Below, in pieces: positions 26,094-38,905 of a stretch of DNA of 64,000 bases. Every line of letters begins with the position of its first letter. Position 1 is the first letter of the stretch. The notes under the pieces were generated by a model. It did not search any database. It was not told the DNA's origin and was given only the letters and a program-made list of their open reading frames with translations. Origin of the DNA: Sphingorhabdus rigui (GTDB lineage: Bacteria; Pseudomonadota; Alphaproteobacteria; Sphingomonadales; Sphingomonadaceae); the NCBI RefSeq assembly GCF_014196595.1, contig NZ_JACIEA010000001.1, forward strand, positions 932,845-996,844, written 5' to 3'. Position numbers and translations under genes: made by a program.

Positions 26094-26888
26094 ATGAACA
26101 GAAAAATCCTTGTGTCCGCTGGCCTGCTGGCTTCGGTTTCCATGCTTTCCGGTTGCGCTATGCTTGGCCTTGGCGGCGGCGGTGCAAAGCCGGGTAGCAA
26201 CACCCGTTATGTCGCACGTGACGTCAACACGTTATATACTGCGGCAAAGGACAAGCTGGATAACAAGCAATATGAAGTTGCTGCCGCTTTGTTTGACGAA
26301 GTCGAACGCCAGCATCCATATTCGCCATGGGCGCGCCGCGCGCAGCTGATGAGCGCATTTAGCTATTACATGGCGCAGAAATATAACGAATCGATTCAAT
26401 CGTCGCGCCGGTTCCTGTCGATCCATCCGGGTAACAAAGATGCGGCTTATGCATATTATCTGATCGCCTTGTCTTATTATGAACAGATGAGCGATGTGAC
26501 CCACGATCAGAAGATTTCGGAGCAGGCATTGGCCGCATTGGGTGAAGTGCAGCGTCGCTATCCCACTTCGCGCTATTCCGCTGACGCCACGCTGAAAATG
26601 GACCTTGTGCGCGATCATTTGGCGGGCAAGGAAATGGAAATCGGCCGTTTCTATCAACGTCGTGCCTTGTGGCTCGCATCCTCTTTGCGTTTCCGCGAAG
26701 TTATCGACAAGTTTGATACGACAACGCATACGCCAGAGGCTTTGTACCGCCTGACCGAAAGCTATTTGGCGATGGGCGTGCCTGAAGAGGCGAAGAAAGC
26801 TGCGGCCGTGCTGGGTGCCAATTACCCCGGTAGCAAATGGTATCAGCGCGCCTATGACCTGATGCAGAAGAACGCGCCCGCCGCGTAA
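26094..26888 (+). CDS. bamD: Outer-membrane assembly lipoprotein BamD
   Basis: Essential partner of BamA in the beta-barrel assembly complex. The start at 26094 (MNRKILVSAGLLASVSMLSGC, 264 residues) has AAGGA seven bases upstream and opens on a lipoprotein signal with lipobox LSGC. The mature chain shows five TPR-like helical pairs, with YTAAKDKLDNKQYEVAAALFDEVE, then HPYSPWARRAQLMSAFSYY and YLIALSYYEQMSDV typical of BamD/ComL. It is followed four bases on by recN. Confidence 0.95.
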   Translation: MNRKILVSAGLLASVSMLSGCAMLGLGGGGAKPGSNTRYVARDVNTLYTAAKDKLDNKQYEVAAALFDEVERQHPYSPWARRAQLMSAFSYYMAQKYNESIQSSRRFLSIHPGNKDAAYAYYLIALSYYEQMSDVTHDQKISEQALAALGEVQRRYPTSRYSADATLKMDLVRDHLAGKEMEIGRFYQRRALWLASSLRFREVIDKFDTTTHTPEALYRLTESYLAMGVPEEAKKAAAVLGANYPGSKWYQRAYDLMQKNAPAA

Positions 26889-26892
26889 TGAC

Positions 26893-28544
26893 ATGCTAAC
26901 GGGGCTGTCGATCCGCGATGTGGTGCTGATCGAGGCGCTAGACCTTGAATTTGCAAACGGCCTTGGTGTGTTAACCGGGGAGACGGGCGCTGGTAAGTCT
27001 ATCTTGCTGGACGCTCTGGGCCTTGCACTGGGTGCGCGTGCCGATAGCGGCCTGGTGCGTGCAGGCGCTGATAAAGCGCAAGTGACAGCAAGCTTTGATG
27101 CGCCAGCCAATGTGGTCGCGTTGCTTGGCGAAAATGACATTGAAATTGGCGTAGGCGAACCGCTGCTGATCCGCCGTTCGGTCAAGGCCGATGGTGGAAG
27201 TAAGGCCTTCATAAATGATCAGCCATGCTCCGCGGCTTTGTTGCGCGATGTCGGCGCATCTTTGGTTGAAATACACGGACAGCATGATGATCGCGGTTTG
27301 TTAAATCCGCGCGGACACCGGGCGCTGCTTGACGCCTTTGGTCGATGCGACACCGCAACAGTCGCGGCCAATTTTACGTCATGGCATGAGGCGAAAGTGC
27401 GGCTTGATATCGCACGCGAAGCTCTGGAAAATGCGGCGCGCGATCAAGAGTGGCTTGAACATGCGGTGGCTGAACTTGCTGCCTTTAATCCGCAACCGGG
27501 CGAGGAAGAGGAACTGGCTGGTGAGCGGTCGGACATGCAAAAGGGCGAACGTATCGCCGAAGATTTGAAGGCTGTGCTCGAAAGCTTTGACGGCCCCAAA
27601 AGCGGCCTCGCGCTTATCCGGTCTGCGGCACGCAAGCTTGACCGCTTGGCGGACGCGCATCCATTGCTGGCAGAAGCGCTGACATCACTTGACCGTGCCG
27701 TGATTGAGGCAAGCGAAGCTGAGGACAAATTGAATGCGGCTGCGCGGGCGATTGAATATGAACCAGCACGTCTCGATGAAATTGAGGAGCGCCTGTTCGA
27801 ATTGCGCGCGCTGGCCCGTAAGCACAATGTCGCACCGGACGGCATCATTGCCCTGCAGGAGCGTCTGACGGCGCAGCTTCAGTCCATTGAGGCAGGGGGC
27901 GAGGGGCTCGCTCTGTTAGAGGCTGAGGTCGCTGCAAAGCACGCGGCCTATGTCACGTCCGCCACGGCACTGTCGGAGACGCGGCGCGCGTCAGCAGCGA
28001 AGCTCGATGCCGCGGTTAAGGTGGAATTGGCGCCGTTAAAGCTGGATGCCGCACAGTTCCGAACATCTGTCGAGCAGCTTCCCGAAGAGCGCTGGGCCGC
28101 GTCGGGCATGGACCGCGTCGAGTTTTTGATTTCGACAAATCCCGGCGCGCCATTTGCGCCGCTGGCCAAAATCGCATCGGGCGGCGAACTGTCCCGCTTC
28201 ATCCTCGCGCTGAAAGTCGCGTTGGCGGAAGAGGGCGGGGCCGCGACGATTATCTTTGATGAAATCGACCGCGGCGTCGGCGGCGCGGTGGCGGCTGCCA
28301 TTGGTGAGCGGCTTGCGCGCTTGGCCCAACATACGCAGTTGCTGGCGGTCACGCACAGTCCGCAGGTCGCGGCCAAAGGCAAGGCGCATTACTTCATCGC
28401 CAAATCCAGCCAAGGGACGGTGACGCGCACGGGCGTCGTCTTGCTGGATCATGAAGCGCGCAGCCAAGAAATCGCCCGGATGCTTTCGGGCGCGGAAGTG
28501 ACGGACGAAGCGCGCGCGCAAGCAAAACGCCTTTTGGAGGTTGT

Positions 28545-28548
<4 letters not shown>
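26893..28548 (+). CDS. recN: DNA repair protein RecN
   Basis: SMC-like ATPase in double-strand break repair. The 551 residues begin MLTGLSIRDVVLIEALDLEF with Walker A GETGAGKSILLDAL at about 31-44. A coiled-coil middle (about 150-370) precedes the C-terminal signature IASGGELSRFILALKVAL and Walker B TIIFDEIDRGVGG, then LAVTHSPQVAAKG. It lies four bases after bamD. No LexA-type box was noticed in front, as the gene has no intergenic space. Confidence 0.96.
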
Positions 28549-31150
<2,602 letters not shown>

Positions 31151-31233
31151 CGGGGACTAGCAAGGCCTTGTAGCCTGATGAGATCGCGACCAACGCGGTT
31201 GATGCAAAACAGTTTCAAGTGTAACCAATTGCC

Positions 31234-32130
31234 ATGGATAGCTCGAGCCATGTTTATGACGCGCCGCCTGCCGGCGCAAATGCCGATTGGACCGTGCCCC
31301 AGAATTGGGACGCCTTTGGCGCTGATGACCATGCGATGTGGGACCGGCTTTTTGCGCGCCAAACCGCGATGCTACCGGGCCGTGCGGCGGACGCGTTTCT
31401 GCGCGGGATCGACGTTCTAAAGCTAACACGCCCCGGTATTCCGGATTATCGCGAATTGAACGCGCGTTTGATGGCGGCCACCGGTTGGCAAATCGTTGCC
31501 GTGCCGGGCTTGGTTCCCGACGACGTGTTTTTTGACCATCTCGCCAATCGCCGTTTTCCGGCAGGCAATTTTATCCGGACGCCGGAGCAGCTGGATTATC
31601 TGCAAGAGCCAGATATTTTCCATGATGTGTTCGGGCATGTGCCCATGTTGGCTGACCCCGTATTCGCCGATTATATGGTGGCTTATGGCAAGGGCGGATT
31701 GCGCTCGCTCGGTTTTGGGGCGCTTGACCATCTCGCGCGGCTATATTGGTATACGGTGGAGTTCGGCCTTATTCAGCAGGCCGATGGCTTGCGGATTTAC
31801 GGCGCGGGAATTGTTTCAAGCTATGCAGAGAGCATTTTTGCGCTGGAGGACCCAAGTCCCAACCGGATCGCATTCGACCTGCTGCGCGTGATGCGTAGCC
31901 ATTACCGCATTGATGATTTTCAGCAGAACTATTTTGTGGTCTCGAGCATGGAACAGTTGCTTCAGGTGACCGTCGAGACCGATTTCGCGCCATTGTACGA
32001 GCGGCTTGAATCATTGCCCGACATATTGGTTGGCGAAACCATTGCCGAAGATGCGCTTGTCACCAAGGGTACGCAGGAATATGTGAAGGGTGCCAGCCGT
32101 TACCAGGTTCCAAAGTCACCCGGCGGCTGA
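31234..32130 (+). CDS. phhA: Phenylalanine-4-hydroxylase PhhA
   Basis: Pterin-dependent non-haem iron enzyme turning phenylalanine into tyrosine. The 298 residues match the bacterial monomeric enzyme. Iron ligands are visible: His130 and His135 in the motif IFHDVFGHVPML, and Glu176 in YTVEFGL. Also typical are RRFPAGNFIRTPEQLDYLQEPD and GAGIVSSYAES. No recycling gene (phhB) is next to it. The 3' end overlaps prmA on the opposite strand by 31 bases. Confidence 0.95.
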   Translation: MDSSSHVYDAPPAGANADWTVPQNWDAFGADDHAMWDRLFARQTAMLPGRAADAFLRGIDVLKLTRPGIPDYRELNARLMAATGWQIVAVPGLVPDDVFFDHLANRRFPAGNFIRTPEQLDYLQEPDIFHDVFGHVPMLADPVFADYMVAYGKGGLRSLGFGALDHLARLYWYTVEFGLIQQADGLRIYGAGIVSSYAESIFALEDPSPNRIAFDLLRVMRSHYRIDDFQQNYFVVSSMEQLLQVTVETDFAPLYERLESLPDILVGETIAEDALVTKGTQEYVKGASRYQVPKSPGG

Positions 32131-33074
32131 CTGGTGCGGCCTGACGCGCGCAGCGGTCGTTTCCAGCCATAATTGCGGCGCTTGACGAGCCACAGGCATG
32201 GCCAATCGCCCATATCCTTGCGTTTTTGCAGTCGAAAACCGTGCAGGCGATATGCGCGCGTGACGGCTTCTGCCTGTGTATTCAGCAAGCCTGCCAATAT
32301 CAGCGAGCCACCTTCGCGCAATATCGCCGATAGCGACGGCGCAAGCTCGATTAACGGGCCCGCCAAAATATTGGCGATGACCAAGTCATAAGGTGCGCGG
32401 GCGGTGATAAGGTCGTGCGCTGTCCCCGCGGCAACACACAACGCCAACTGGCCCTGCGCAACGCCGCAAGGGACGTTGTTGACCACGGCATTGGCCGCAG
32501 TGACATCAATGCTGACGGGGTCGATATCCGATGCCGTCAAATATGCTTTCGGCCACAGCACATGGGCGGCAAAAGCCAGCAGGCCAGTGCCGGTCCCGAT
32601 GTCGGCAATCAGGTCAAAGCGTTTGCCGGCACGTTTCATTCGGTCGAGCATATCAAGACAGCCGCTGGTCGTTTCATGTCCGCCCGTGCCAAAGGCGCGG
32701 CTAGCCTCGATTTGGAACGGGGTTGCGCCGAAAGGCACTGTGCCTTTGTTGGCCATTGTATGGACGTAAAAGCGCCCGGCATGCACCGGCTGAAGCCCTT
32801 GTTGGCTCATCACGACCCAATCGGCGTCGGGAAGTTCTTCAACCACCGCCTTTGCGTTGACGGCGCTGGGCAAGCGGATTTGGATGGCGGCGATCACCTG
32901 AGCGTTTGGCTTCTCGTTAAAATAGGCTTCAAGCCGCCATTTTTCGTCATTGAAGGCTTCGACTTCGTCCGCAACGATTGTCGGCATGGGTTCCAATGCG
33001 GCCAACCACTCATCGTCATTGTGCAGCTCTTCCGCTTCATTGCGGGTGCAGGGCAGGGTAACCTTCCAGTTCAT
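32100..33074 (-). CDS. prmA: Ribosomal protein L11 methyltransferase PrmA
   Basis: Methylates L11 using S-adenosylmethionine. The 324 residues include an N-terminal substrate-binding domain, then the Rossmann methyltransferase part: PFQIEASRAFGTGGHETTSGCL, motif I DIGTGTGLLAFAA, and the NILAGPLIELAP motif of PrmA. The last 30 or so residues (after CLWLVKRRN) are an extension that overlaps phhA. It is the last gene of a coupled run: its start overlaps the beta-lactamase stop by four bases. Confidence 0.93.
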   Translation of the reverse strand: MNWKVTLPCTRNEAEELHNDDEWLAALEPMPTIVADEVEAFNDEKWRLEAYFNEKPNAQVIAAIQIRLPSAVNAKAVVEELPDADWVVMSQQGLQPVHAGRFYVHTMANKGTVPFGATPFQIEASRAFGTGGHETTSGCLDMLDRMKRAGKRFDLIADIGTGTGLLAFAAHVLWPKAYLTASDIDPVSIDVTAANAVVNNVPCGVAQGQLALCVAAGTAHDLITARAPYDLVIANILAGPLIELAPSLSAILREGGSLILAGLLNTQAEAVTRAYRLHGFRLQKRKDMGDWPCLWLVKRRNYGWKRPLRASGRTSQPPGDFGTW

Positions 33075-33970
33075 TGTACTGCTTCTTTGGCTAACCGGGC
33101 GTCAAGCCGCTCCATGGCTGCTTTCGCATAATTTGCACAGCCTGCAGGGTCGGCGAGAGGTTCCTTGCCCGAAATGCGGTCAAAGAAACGCGATTGCGCG
33201 GGGTGCGGGGCAATCAGGACGTCGCATGGTTGTAGCTCAGATACCCGTTTCATGGTCGCCCTTAACACCGCGACATATTCTGGGTGGTCCGTAAATCGGT
33301 ACGCATCACCAGACACAGCGCCAAGGCTGTCGGCGAAAACAAATTGATGACAGGTCGCACCCTCACATGATTTCCAGGTCCAACTGGTTCCACCCGGGGA
33401 ATGGCCGGGCGTGGCGATGGCGGTCATTTTTATCGGGCCAAGGGTGATGGTTTCGCCGTCGCGGACGATTTGGTCGACCTTCATGCCCACAAAGGGCGGC
33501 AATATTGCCAATTGCGGGTCCGTTGGATCCGAAATACCCGTTTCCAGACTTTTGCGCGCTTCCGCTCGCGCCAGCATGCGGGCACCGGTAATGCTCTTTA
33601 GCGCGGCAAGCCCGCCAACATGATCATAATGTTCATGACTGCTGACCAGATATTTTACATCGGTCGGTTGGAAACCAAGGTCGCGGATATTGTCGGCAAT
33701 GAATGGGGCAGCTTCGGCGGTCGCGCCGTCGATGAGGATATGACCTTTGGGTGACGTGACGAGCAAAGACACGATGCCACATGTGCCCACCATATACACA
33801 TTCGCGAAAACATGTGCGGGCGGGGTAGGGTCGCTCCAGCCGTCACGGCCGTGGCACTGTGATGCGAGTGTGGCTCCGCTGCTAAGGGGTTTGACCGTTG
33901 GCAGCGGCGCGCAGGCCGTCAGTGCCAATGCCAATAGGGCGCCAAGCTTAGCGTACATAGCTCGCGCCAT
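33071..33970 (-). CDS. Subclass B3 metallo-beta-lactamase, putative lipoprotein
   Basis: A 299-residue metallo-beta-lactamase-fold protein with the B3 pattern. Zinc ligands by position: H112, H114, D116 and H117 in SSHEHYDHVGG, H190 in GHSPGGTSWTW, and H256 in IAPHPAQS. The N-terminus has a signal with lipobox LTAC20, so membrane attachment is possible. The start may be 33970 or the ATG at 33958; both overlap the upstream dehydrogenase gene. Full B3 ligand conservation suggests hydrolysis of penicillins, cephalosporins or carbapenems, but activity is inferred. Its stop overlaps prmA by four bases. Confidence 0.85.
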   Translation of the reverse strand: MARAMYAKLGALLALALTACAPLPTVKPLSSGATLASQCHGRDGWSDPTPPAHVFANVYMVGTCGIVSLLVTSPKGHILIDGATAEAAPFIADNIRDLGFQPTDVKYLVSSHEHYDHVGGLAALKSITGARMLARAEARKSLETGISDPTDPQLAILPPFVGMKVDQIVRDGETITLGPIKMTAIATPGHSPGGTSWTWKSCEGATCHQFVFADSLGAVSGDAYRFTDHPEYVAVLRATMKRVSELQPCDVLIAPHPAQSRFFDRISGKEPLADPAGCANYAKAAMERLDARLAKEAVQ

Positions 33971-34640
33971 TTATATCCAATACCGCACCGGTCATCGAAG
34001 GCGGCGCATCCAGTGCACAGAATTTCACCATCGCCGCGACCTCTTCGGGATCAGCGACCTTGCCGAGCGGAATATCGGCGAGCAGCTTATCGCCGCCGCG
34101 GCTTGCGAGATAATCGTCCGCCATGCCGGTCATGGTAAATCCAGGGCATATGGCAAAGGCATAGATTTTTTGCGCAGCGTAAGCGCGGGCAATCGTCTTG
34201 GTCATTGCGACCATGCCGGCCTTTGATGCCGCATAATGCCAATGGGCTGGACTATCCCCGCGATGCGCGGCGCGGCTGGCGATGTTGATGATCCTGCCGC
34301 TCGCGTTCGATACTTGCCAATGCAGGACGGCGCGGCGGCACAAGTCCGCACTGGCCGTCAGGTTGATCTGCATGGTCCGGTTCCAATTGGCGAGCCATTC
34401 CTCGTCCGAGGCCGAAATCGGGTTTTGCTCAAATATCCCGGCATTGTTGATCAACACATCCACACGACCGTCCAGGCGATCAAGCGCTTGCGCCCACAGC
34501 CGTTTTGGCGTGGCGGGATCGCTAAGATCACCATCCTTGCTGGACAGTGCCAGCACATTAGTCGTTGCAGGGTCAAAGCTGGCGGCTGCAGCAGCGCCGA
34601 TGCCGCGTGATGCGCCGGTGATAAGGATATGGGTTTTCAT
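33948..34640 (-). CDS. Short-chain dehydrogenase/reductase
   Basis: A 230-residue classical SDR. Cofactor loop ITGASRGIGAAAA at residues 6-18, NNAGIF near 65, catalytic Ser region INIASRAAHRG and YAASKAG (Tyr and Lys of the YxxxK motif), then ICPGFTMTG. The C-terminal INGASYVR fits FabG-like enzymes. The substrate is not predictable. It heads the run SDR, beta-lactamase, prmA, overlapping the next gene by 23 bases at most. Confidence 0.9.
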   Translation of the reverse strand: MKTHILITGASRGIGAAAAASFDPATTNVLALSSKDGDLSDPATPKRLWAQALDRLDGRVDVLINNAGIFEQNPISASDEEWLANWNRTMQINLTASADLCRRAVLHWQVSNASGRIINIASRAAHRGDSPAHWHYAASKAGMVAMTKTIARAYAAQKIYAFAICPGFTMTGMADDYLASRGGDKLLADIPLGKVADPEEVAAMVKFCALDAPPSMTGAVLDINGASYVR

Positions 34641-34681
34641 CCGCGCTGCTTTTCACAGCGCCGACAAAATTTCAACCGAAG

Positions 34682-36022
34682 TTATCGGATGAGGTTTCCA
34701 ACAAATCGCGTGGCATTGGCTTGAAGCGATGAGATTTTCTCATTTACTTCGCTAAATCCGCCCTCAAGCTGCATGATTTCCGACACCACATTTTCCGTAT
34801 CGCTGCGGATGGCAGAGATGGTGTTCGACATTAAATCGGCCGCCAGCGCGGTTTCATCAACGGATGCGGTAATCATTGTAACCGTTTGTGCTTGGTCCTC
34901 CATCGCCCGCCGGATGCGCTCGGCAGACATGCGCACTTCGTCAACGGTTTCGCGGATGGATGCGTTCGATTCAACCGACGCCTTGGTCGCACTTTGAATG
35001 GATGAAATCTTCTGCGCAATTTCGTCGGTTGCCTGCGCTGTTTGATTTGCGAGACTTTTCACTTCCTGTGCGACCACGGCGAAACCGCGGCCCGCATCGC
35101 CTGCGCGCGCGGCTTCGATTGTGGCGTTCAACGCCAGCAAGTTGGTTTGCCCGGCGATGTCGCGGATAAGCCCCAATATAGACTCAATGGATTGGGATTG
35201 TTCGGACAGTGTATCGGTCGCGACGGCACCCTTCGTTGCCACGGCGGCGGCGCGGTTTGCAACGTCGGCGGCGGTCTCCACTTCTGTTCGTGCATCTTCA
35301 ATTGCGCGGATGAGGCCTGCGGCCGTCTGGGCTGCTTCGCGCATGGCGACCGCCGATTGTTCAGACGCTGCAGCAACTTCGGATGCCTTGGACAGCATGC
35401 CGACCGCCATTTGCGAGCTGCTCGCGGCTTGTTGGCGCAATACGGCGGTGCGGTCTGCAACGTCATGTGCAGCAATGCCAATGTCTGATTCAAACTGCGC
35501 CGATTGTTCGCGGCGGCGTGTCACGTTCTGATTGGCGCGATATGACGTATAGCACATCGCCATGATGGACAGTTCCAGACCGGTTGCCGTCAGAACGGCC
35601 GCTGCCAGATCCTGATAATCTTCCTGTTCAAAGCCATATATTTCACCAAGCAATTTTAGCGTGAAGCTGTTGACGCGGGTGGACGCTGCATTAACATTCT
35701 CGAGTGGAATGCCGCGTTGGCACGAATCCATGATCTGACGGGTGAGAAACTTTGACCATTCAGCGCCTTCGATATCGCTAAGGCGCTTCTCAATAAAGGC
35801 CGCTGTTTTGACCCGGGCTTTTTCAACATTTTCGGAATCCTGCATTTCAGGAAACTTGCCCATGTTGATCCAATAATCCCAATAATAGCTGCTAATGTCA
35901 TATAGCCGGTCTTTTAACAGCTCACCGACTTTGCGGCAGCGGGGCGCAAAGCTTTTGTCTTCGACAAACACATCAATAATCGCCTGAACGTCCGATGGTT
36001 CAATGTCCCGTTTCTCTGCCAT
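34682..36022 (-). CDS. Soluble methyl-accepting chemotaxis protein with globin-like N-terminus
   Basis: A 446-residue cytoplasmic chemoreceptor without membrane segments. The C-terminal half is the MCP signalling domain with the conserved hairpin tip [34 protein letters not shown]. The N-terminal 170 residues look all-helical and fit the protoglobin/globin-coupled-sensor layout by pattern ([27 protein letters not shown]). No His occurs before about residue 186, so the usual proximal haem ligand is missing. AGGA precedes the ATG by eight bases. A CtrA-like site lies about 65 bases upstream. No che genes adjoin it. Confidence 0.88.
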   Translation of the reverse strand: MAEKRDIEPSDVQAIIDVFVEDKSFAPRCRKVGELLKDRLYDISSYYWDYWINMGKFPEMQDSENVEKARVKTAAFIEKRLSDIEGAEWSKFLTRQIMDSCQRGIPLENVNAASTRVNSFTLKLLGEIYGFEQEDYQDLAAAVLTATGLELSIMAMCYTSYRANQNVTRRREQSAQFESDIGIAAHDVADRTAVLRQQAASSSQMAVGMLSKASEVAAASEQSAVAMREAAQTAAGLIRAIEDARTEVETAADVANRAAAVATKGAVATDTLSEQSQSIESILGLIRDIAGQTNLLALNATIEAARAGDAGRGFAVVAQEVKSLANQTAQATDEIAQKISSIQSATKASVESNASIRETVDEVRMSAERIRRAMEDQAQTVTMITASVDETALAADLMSNTISAIRSDTENVVSEIMQLEGGFSEVNEKISSLQANATRFVGNLIR

Positions 36023-36088
36023 ACTCGCATTCCTGTGTCATGGTCTTCCGCAATGCGGACCGATTTCACATGTTTAAGCGGCAAATGG

Positions 36089-36103
36089 TTAATAGGCGGT
36101 TAT
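36089..36103. promoter_or_regulatory. Candidate CtrA-type site upstream of the chemoreceptor gene
   Basis: TTAA-TAGGCGG-TTAT matches the CtrA consensus TTAA-N7-TTAA with one mismatch. It lies 67 bases upstream of the chemoreceptor start, in the 248-base gap before sdhC. Motility genes are often CtrA targets in alphaproteobacteria. The motif is short, so chance is possible. The rest of the gap shows no other element. Confidence 0.35.
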
Positions 36104-36270
36104 TGCTCAACGCCTCCGATGCTCTTGCGCAGATTTTGTGTAAAGTTGTGATTGAACAAATCCATCATCTCAATGCGTGATTCTGACCGTGCAGGCCTTG
36201 CGCCACGCCATTAAACGATTAAAGAGCGACGCTTAATACAGGCCGCGCTTAAATGAAGGACGCTGAAATC

Positions 36271-36711
36271 ATGGCGAAAAACCCGAACCGCCCGTTATCA
36301 CCGCATTTGCAGGTGTATCGCTGGTCACCGCAGATGGCGATTTCGATTTTCCACCGCGCAACAGGATTCATTCTCGCGACGGTAGGAATGATCACCTTGC
36401 TTTGGTGGTTGTCGGCGATTGGTGGTGGCGCGGAAAGCTATGCGACCTTCCAAAAATATGTTGTCTCCGCAGGCGAAAGCGCAACCGGGTTTGAAACGGC
36501 CGTCAACTGGTTCTTCCGGCTTTTGGGCCTTGCTGTTACCTTCAGCTTTTTCCAGCATCTCGCCTCGGGCATTCGCCACCTCGTTTTGGATATTGGCGCT
36601 GGTTACGAATTGAAGACGAACCGGACCTGGGCTTCGGCTGCATTCATTGCGGCCTTTTTTGCAACTGCATTCGTTGTCCTGTTTGTGGCATCGCGCTTTC
36701 TTGGAGTTTGA
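36271..36711 (+). CDS. sdhC: Succinate dehydrogenase cytochrome b556 subunit SdhC
   Basis: Membrane anchor subunit of complex II. Start taken at 36271 (MAKNPNRPLSPHLQVYRW, 146 residues), ten bases after AAGGA; an ATG at 36253 would add six residues but has no ribosome site. Three membrane segments follow at about 23-47, 68-92 and 108-130. SIFHRATGF is the family's quinone/haem-side motif and GIRHLVLDIG holds the probable haem-ligand His. Coupled to sdhD with two bases between stop and start. Confidence 0.93.
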   Translation: MAKNPNRPLSPHLQVYRWSPQMAISIFHRATGFILATVGMITLLWWLSAIGGGAESYATFQKYVVSAGESATGFETAVNWFFRLLGLAVTFSFFQHLASGIRHLVLDIGAGYELKTNRTWASAAFIAAFFATAFVVLFVASRFLGV

Positions 36712-36713
36712 TG

Positions 36714-37103
36714 ATGGACAGTAGAACATATATCGGGCGCGTGCGCGGGCTGGGTTCAGCAAAGCATGGCGGCGAACATTGGTTGAAACAGCGCCTGACC
36801 GCGATTGGCAATATCTCGCTGACCACGTGGCTCGTCGTCTCACTGCTTCTCATGCCGAATTTTGATCAAGCAACTTTGGCGCAATGGCTGGCTCAGCCAA
36901 CGGTTGCGGTCCCGATGATATTGATGATCGTCAACATTTTTTCGCACGCGCGCCTTGGTCTTCAGGTTTTGATTGAAGATTATGTGCATGACGAAGGATT
37001 GAAGTTTGGCGCAATGGCGCTTCTCAACTTCTATGTCGTCGCGAGCGCCGTGTTCGGCATTTTCGTCGTAGCAAAATTAGCATTTACCGGAGCATCCGCC
37101 TGA
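36714..37103 (+). CDS. sdhD: Succinate dehydrogenase membrane anchor SdhD
   Basis: Second membrane anchor of complex II, 129 residues from the ATG at 36714 (GGAG seven bases before); the ATG at 36711 is equally in frame. [22 protein letters not shown] is the typical N-terminus, followed by three membrane segments and [20 protein letters not shown], which supplies the haem-side His. Its stop overlaps the sdhA start by one base. Confidence 0.92.
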   Translation: MDSRTYIGRVRGLGSAKHGGEHWLKQRLTAIGNISLTTWLVVSLLLMPNFDQATLAQWLAQPTVAVPMILMIVNIFSHARLGLQVLIEDYVHDEGLKFGAMALLNFYVVASAVFGIFVVAKLAFTGASA

Positions 37104-38905
37104 TGTCAGACGCTTACAAGATTATCGACCATACCTATGACACGGTTGTTGTTGGAGCCGGCGGCTCTGGCTTGCGCGCCACGATGGGCAGCGCTGAAGC
37201 TGGTTTGAAAACAGCCTGTATCACCAAGGTTTTCCCTACCCGTTCGCATACTGTTGCGGCACAGGGCGGCATTGCGGCGTCGCTTGGCAACAACTCGCCG
37301 GACCATTGGACCTGGCACATGTACGACACCGTAAAGGGGTCGGACTGGTTGGGTGACCAAGACGCGATCGAATATATGGTGCGTGAAGCGCCAGCTGCGG
37401 TGTATGAGCTTGAGCATGCTGGCGTTCCATTTAGCCGCAATGCCGACGGCACAATTTATCAGCGCCCCTTTGGTGGCCACATGCAGAATATGGGCGAAGG
37501 CCCCCCCGTTCAGCGTACGGCCGCAGCGGCCGACCGCACCGGTCACGCCATGTTGCACAGCCTGTATCAGCAGAGCCTGAAATATGACGCGGATTTCTTC
37601 ATTGAGTATTTCGCACTCGATCTGATTATGGAAAATGGCGAATGCCGCGGCGTTATCGCCATGTGCATGGAAGATGGCACCATTCACCGTTTCAAGAGCC
37701 ATGCCGTCGTGCTGGCAACTGGCGGATATGGCCGTGCGTATTTCTCCGCAACTTCGGCGCATACCTGCACCGGTGACGGTGGCGGCATGGTGCTGCGCGC
37801 CGGGCTTCCGCTTCAGGATATGGAATTCGTGCAATTCCACCCCACCGGCATTTACGGCGCTGGCGTGCTGATTACCGAAGGTGCACGCGGCGAGGGCGGA
37901 TATCTGACCAACAGCGAAGGTGAGCGCTTCATGGAGCGTTATGCACCGTCGGCTAAGGACTTGGCATCACGCGACGTTGTCAGCCGTTCGATGGCACTTG
38001 AAATGCGCGAAGGCCGCGGTGTCGGCCCGCATAAGGACCATATCTACCTACATCTCGACCATATCGATCCCAAGGTTTTGGCGCAGCGTCTGCCCGGCAT
38101 TACCGAAAGCGGAAAGATTTTCGCTGGCGTCGATCTGACACGCCAACCGCTGCCAGTGACACCAACGGTGCACTACAATATGGGCGGAATTCCCTGCAAT
38201 TATCATGGTCAGGTGGTCACTAAGGTTGGTGATGATCCTGAAGTCATCGTACCGGGCCTTTACGCGGTTGGCGAAGCAGCATGTGTTTCGGTGCATGGTG
38301 CGAACCGGCTTGGATCAAACTCGTTGATCGACTTGGTCGTATTCGGACGGGCAACGGGCTTGCATTTGAAATCGTCATTGACGCCCGGTGCACCGCACAA
38401 GGCGCTGCCGAAAGATGCCGCCGATTTGGCGCTGACCCGCGTCGACAAGTTCCGTGCAGCAAAGGGCGGTTCGCCGACTGCGGACATTCGTCTACAAATG
38501 CAGCGGACAATGCAAAAGCACGCTGCGGTGTTCCGCGACACAGCACTGCTGGCCGAAGGCGTTACCGAGATGCAAAAGGTCAATCAGCGTCTCGCCGACG
38601 TGCACGTCACCGACCGCAGCATGATTTGGAACACCGACCTCATCGAAACGCTGGAGCTCGACAATTTGATGGCGCAGGCCGTCTGCACCATTGAAAGCGC
38701 CAACAACCGCAAGGAAAGCCGCGGCGCGCATGCGCATGAGGATTATCCAGAGCGCGATGACGCAAATTGGATGAAGCACACCGCTTCATGGTTTGAAGGT
38801 TGGGGCGGTTCCGGCGGCGCGGTGAAAATCGACTACCGCCCAGTGCATGATTATACGCTGACCGACGAGGCAGAGTATATCAAGCCGAAGCCACGCGTTT
38901 ACTAA
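37103..38905 (+). CDS. sdhA: Succinate dehydrogenase flavoprotein subunit SdhA
   Basis: Catalytic FAD subunit of complex II in the citric acid cycle. The 600 residues show the dinucleotide fold [15 protein letters not shown], His49 in [17 protein letters not shown] (site of covalent FAD), [23 protein letters not shown], the substrate region [14 protein letters not shown] and [19 protein letters not shown]. Transcription appears to end at a strong terminator just past the stop, and no sdhB follows: the next gene is convergent. The iron-sulfur subunit must be encoded elsewhere. Confidence 0.97.
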   Translation: MSDAYKIIDHTYDTVVVGAGGSGLRATMGSAEAGLKTACITKVFPTRSHTVAAQGGIAASLGNNSPDHWTWHMYDTVKGSDWLGDQDAIEYMVREAPAAVYELEHAGVPFSRNADGTIYQRPFGGHMQNMGEGPPVQRTAAAADRTGHAMLHSLYQQSLKYDADFFIEYFALDLIMENGECRGVIAMCMEDGTIHRFKSHAVVLATGGYGRAYFSATSAHTCTGDGGGMVLRAGLPLQDMEFVQFHPTGIYGAGVLITEGARGEGGYLTNSEGERFMERYAPSAKDLASRDVVSRSMALEMREGRGVGPHKDHIYLHLDHIDPKVLAQRLPGITESGKIFAGVDLTRQPLPVTPTVHYNMGGIPCNYHGQVVTKVGDDPEVIVPGLYAVGEAACVSVHGANRLGSNSLIDLVVFGRATGLHLKSSLTPGAPHKALPKDAADLALTRVDKFRAAKGGSPTADIRLQMQRTMQKHAAVFRDTALLAEGVTEMQKVNQRLADVHVTDRSMIWNTDLIETLELDNLMAQAVCTIESANNRKESRGAHAHEDYPERDDANWMKHTASWFEGWGGSGGAVKIDYRPVHDYTLTDEAEYIKPKPRVY

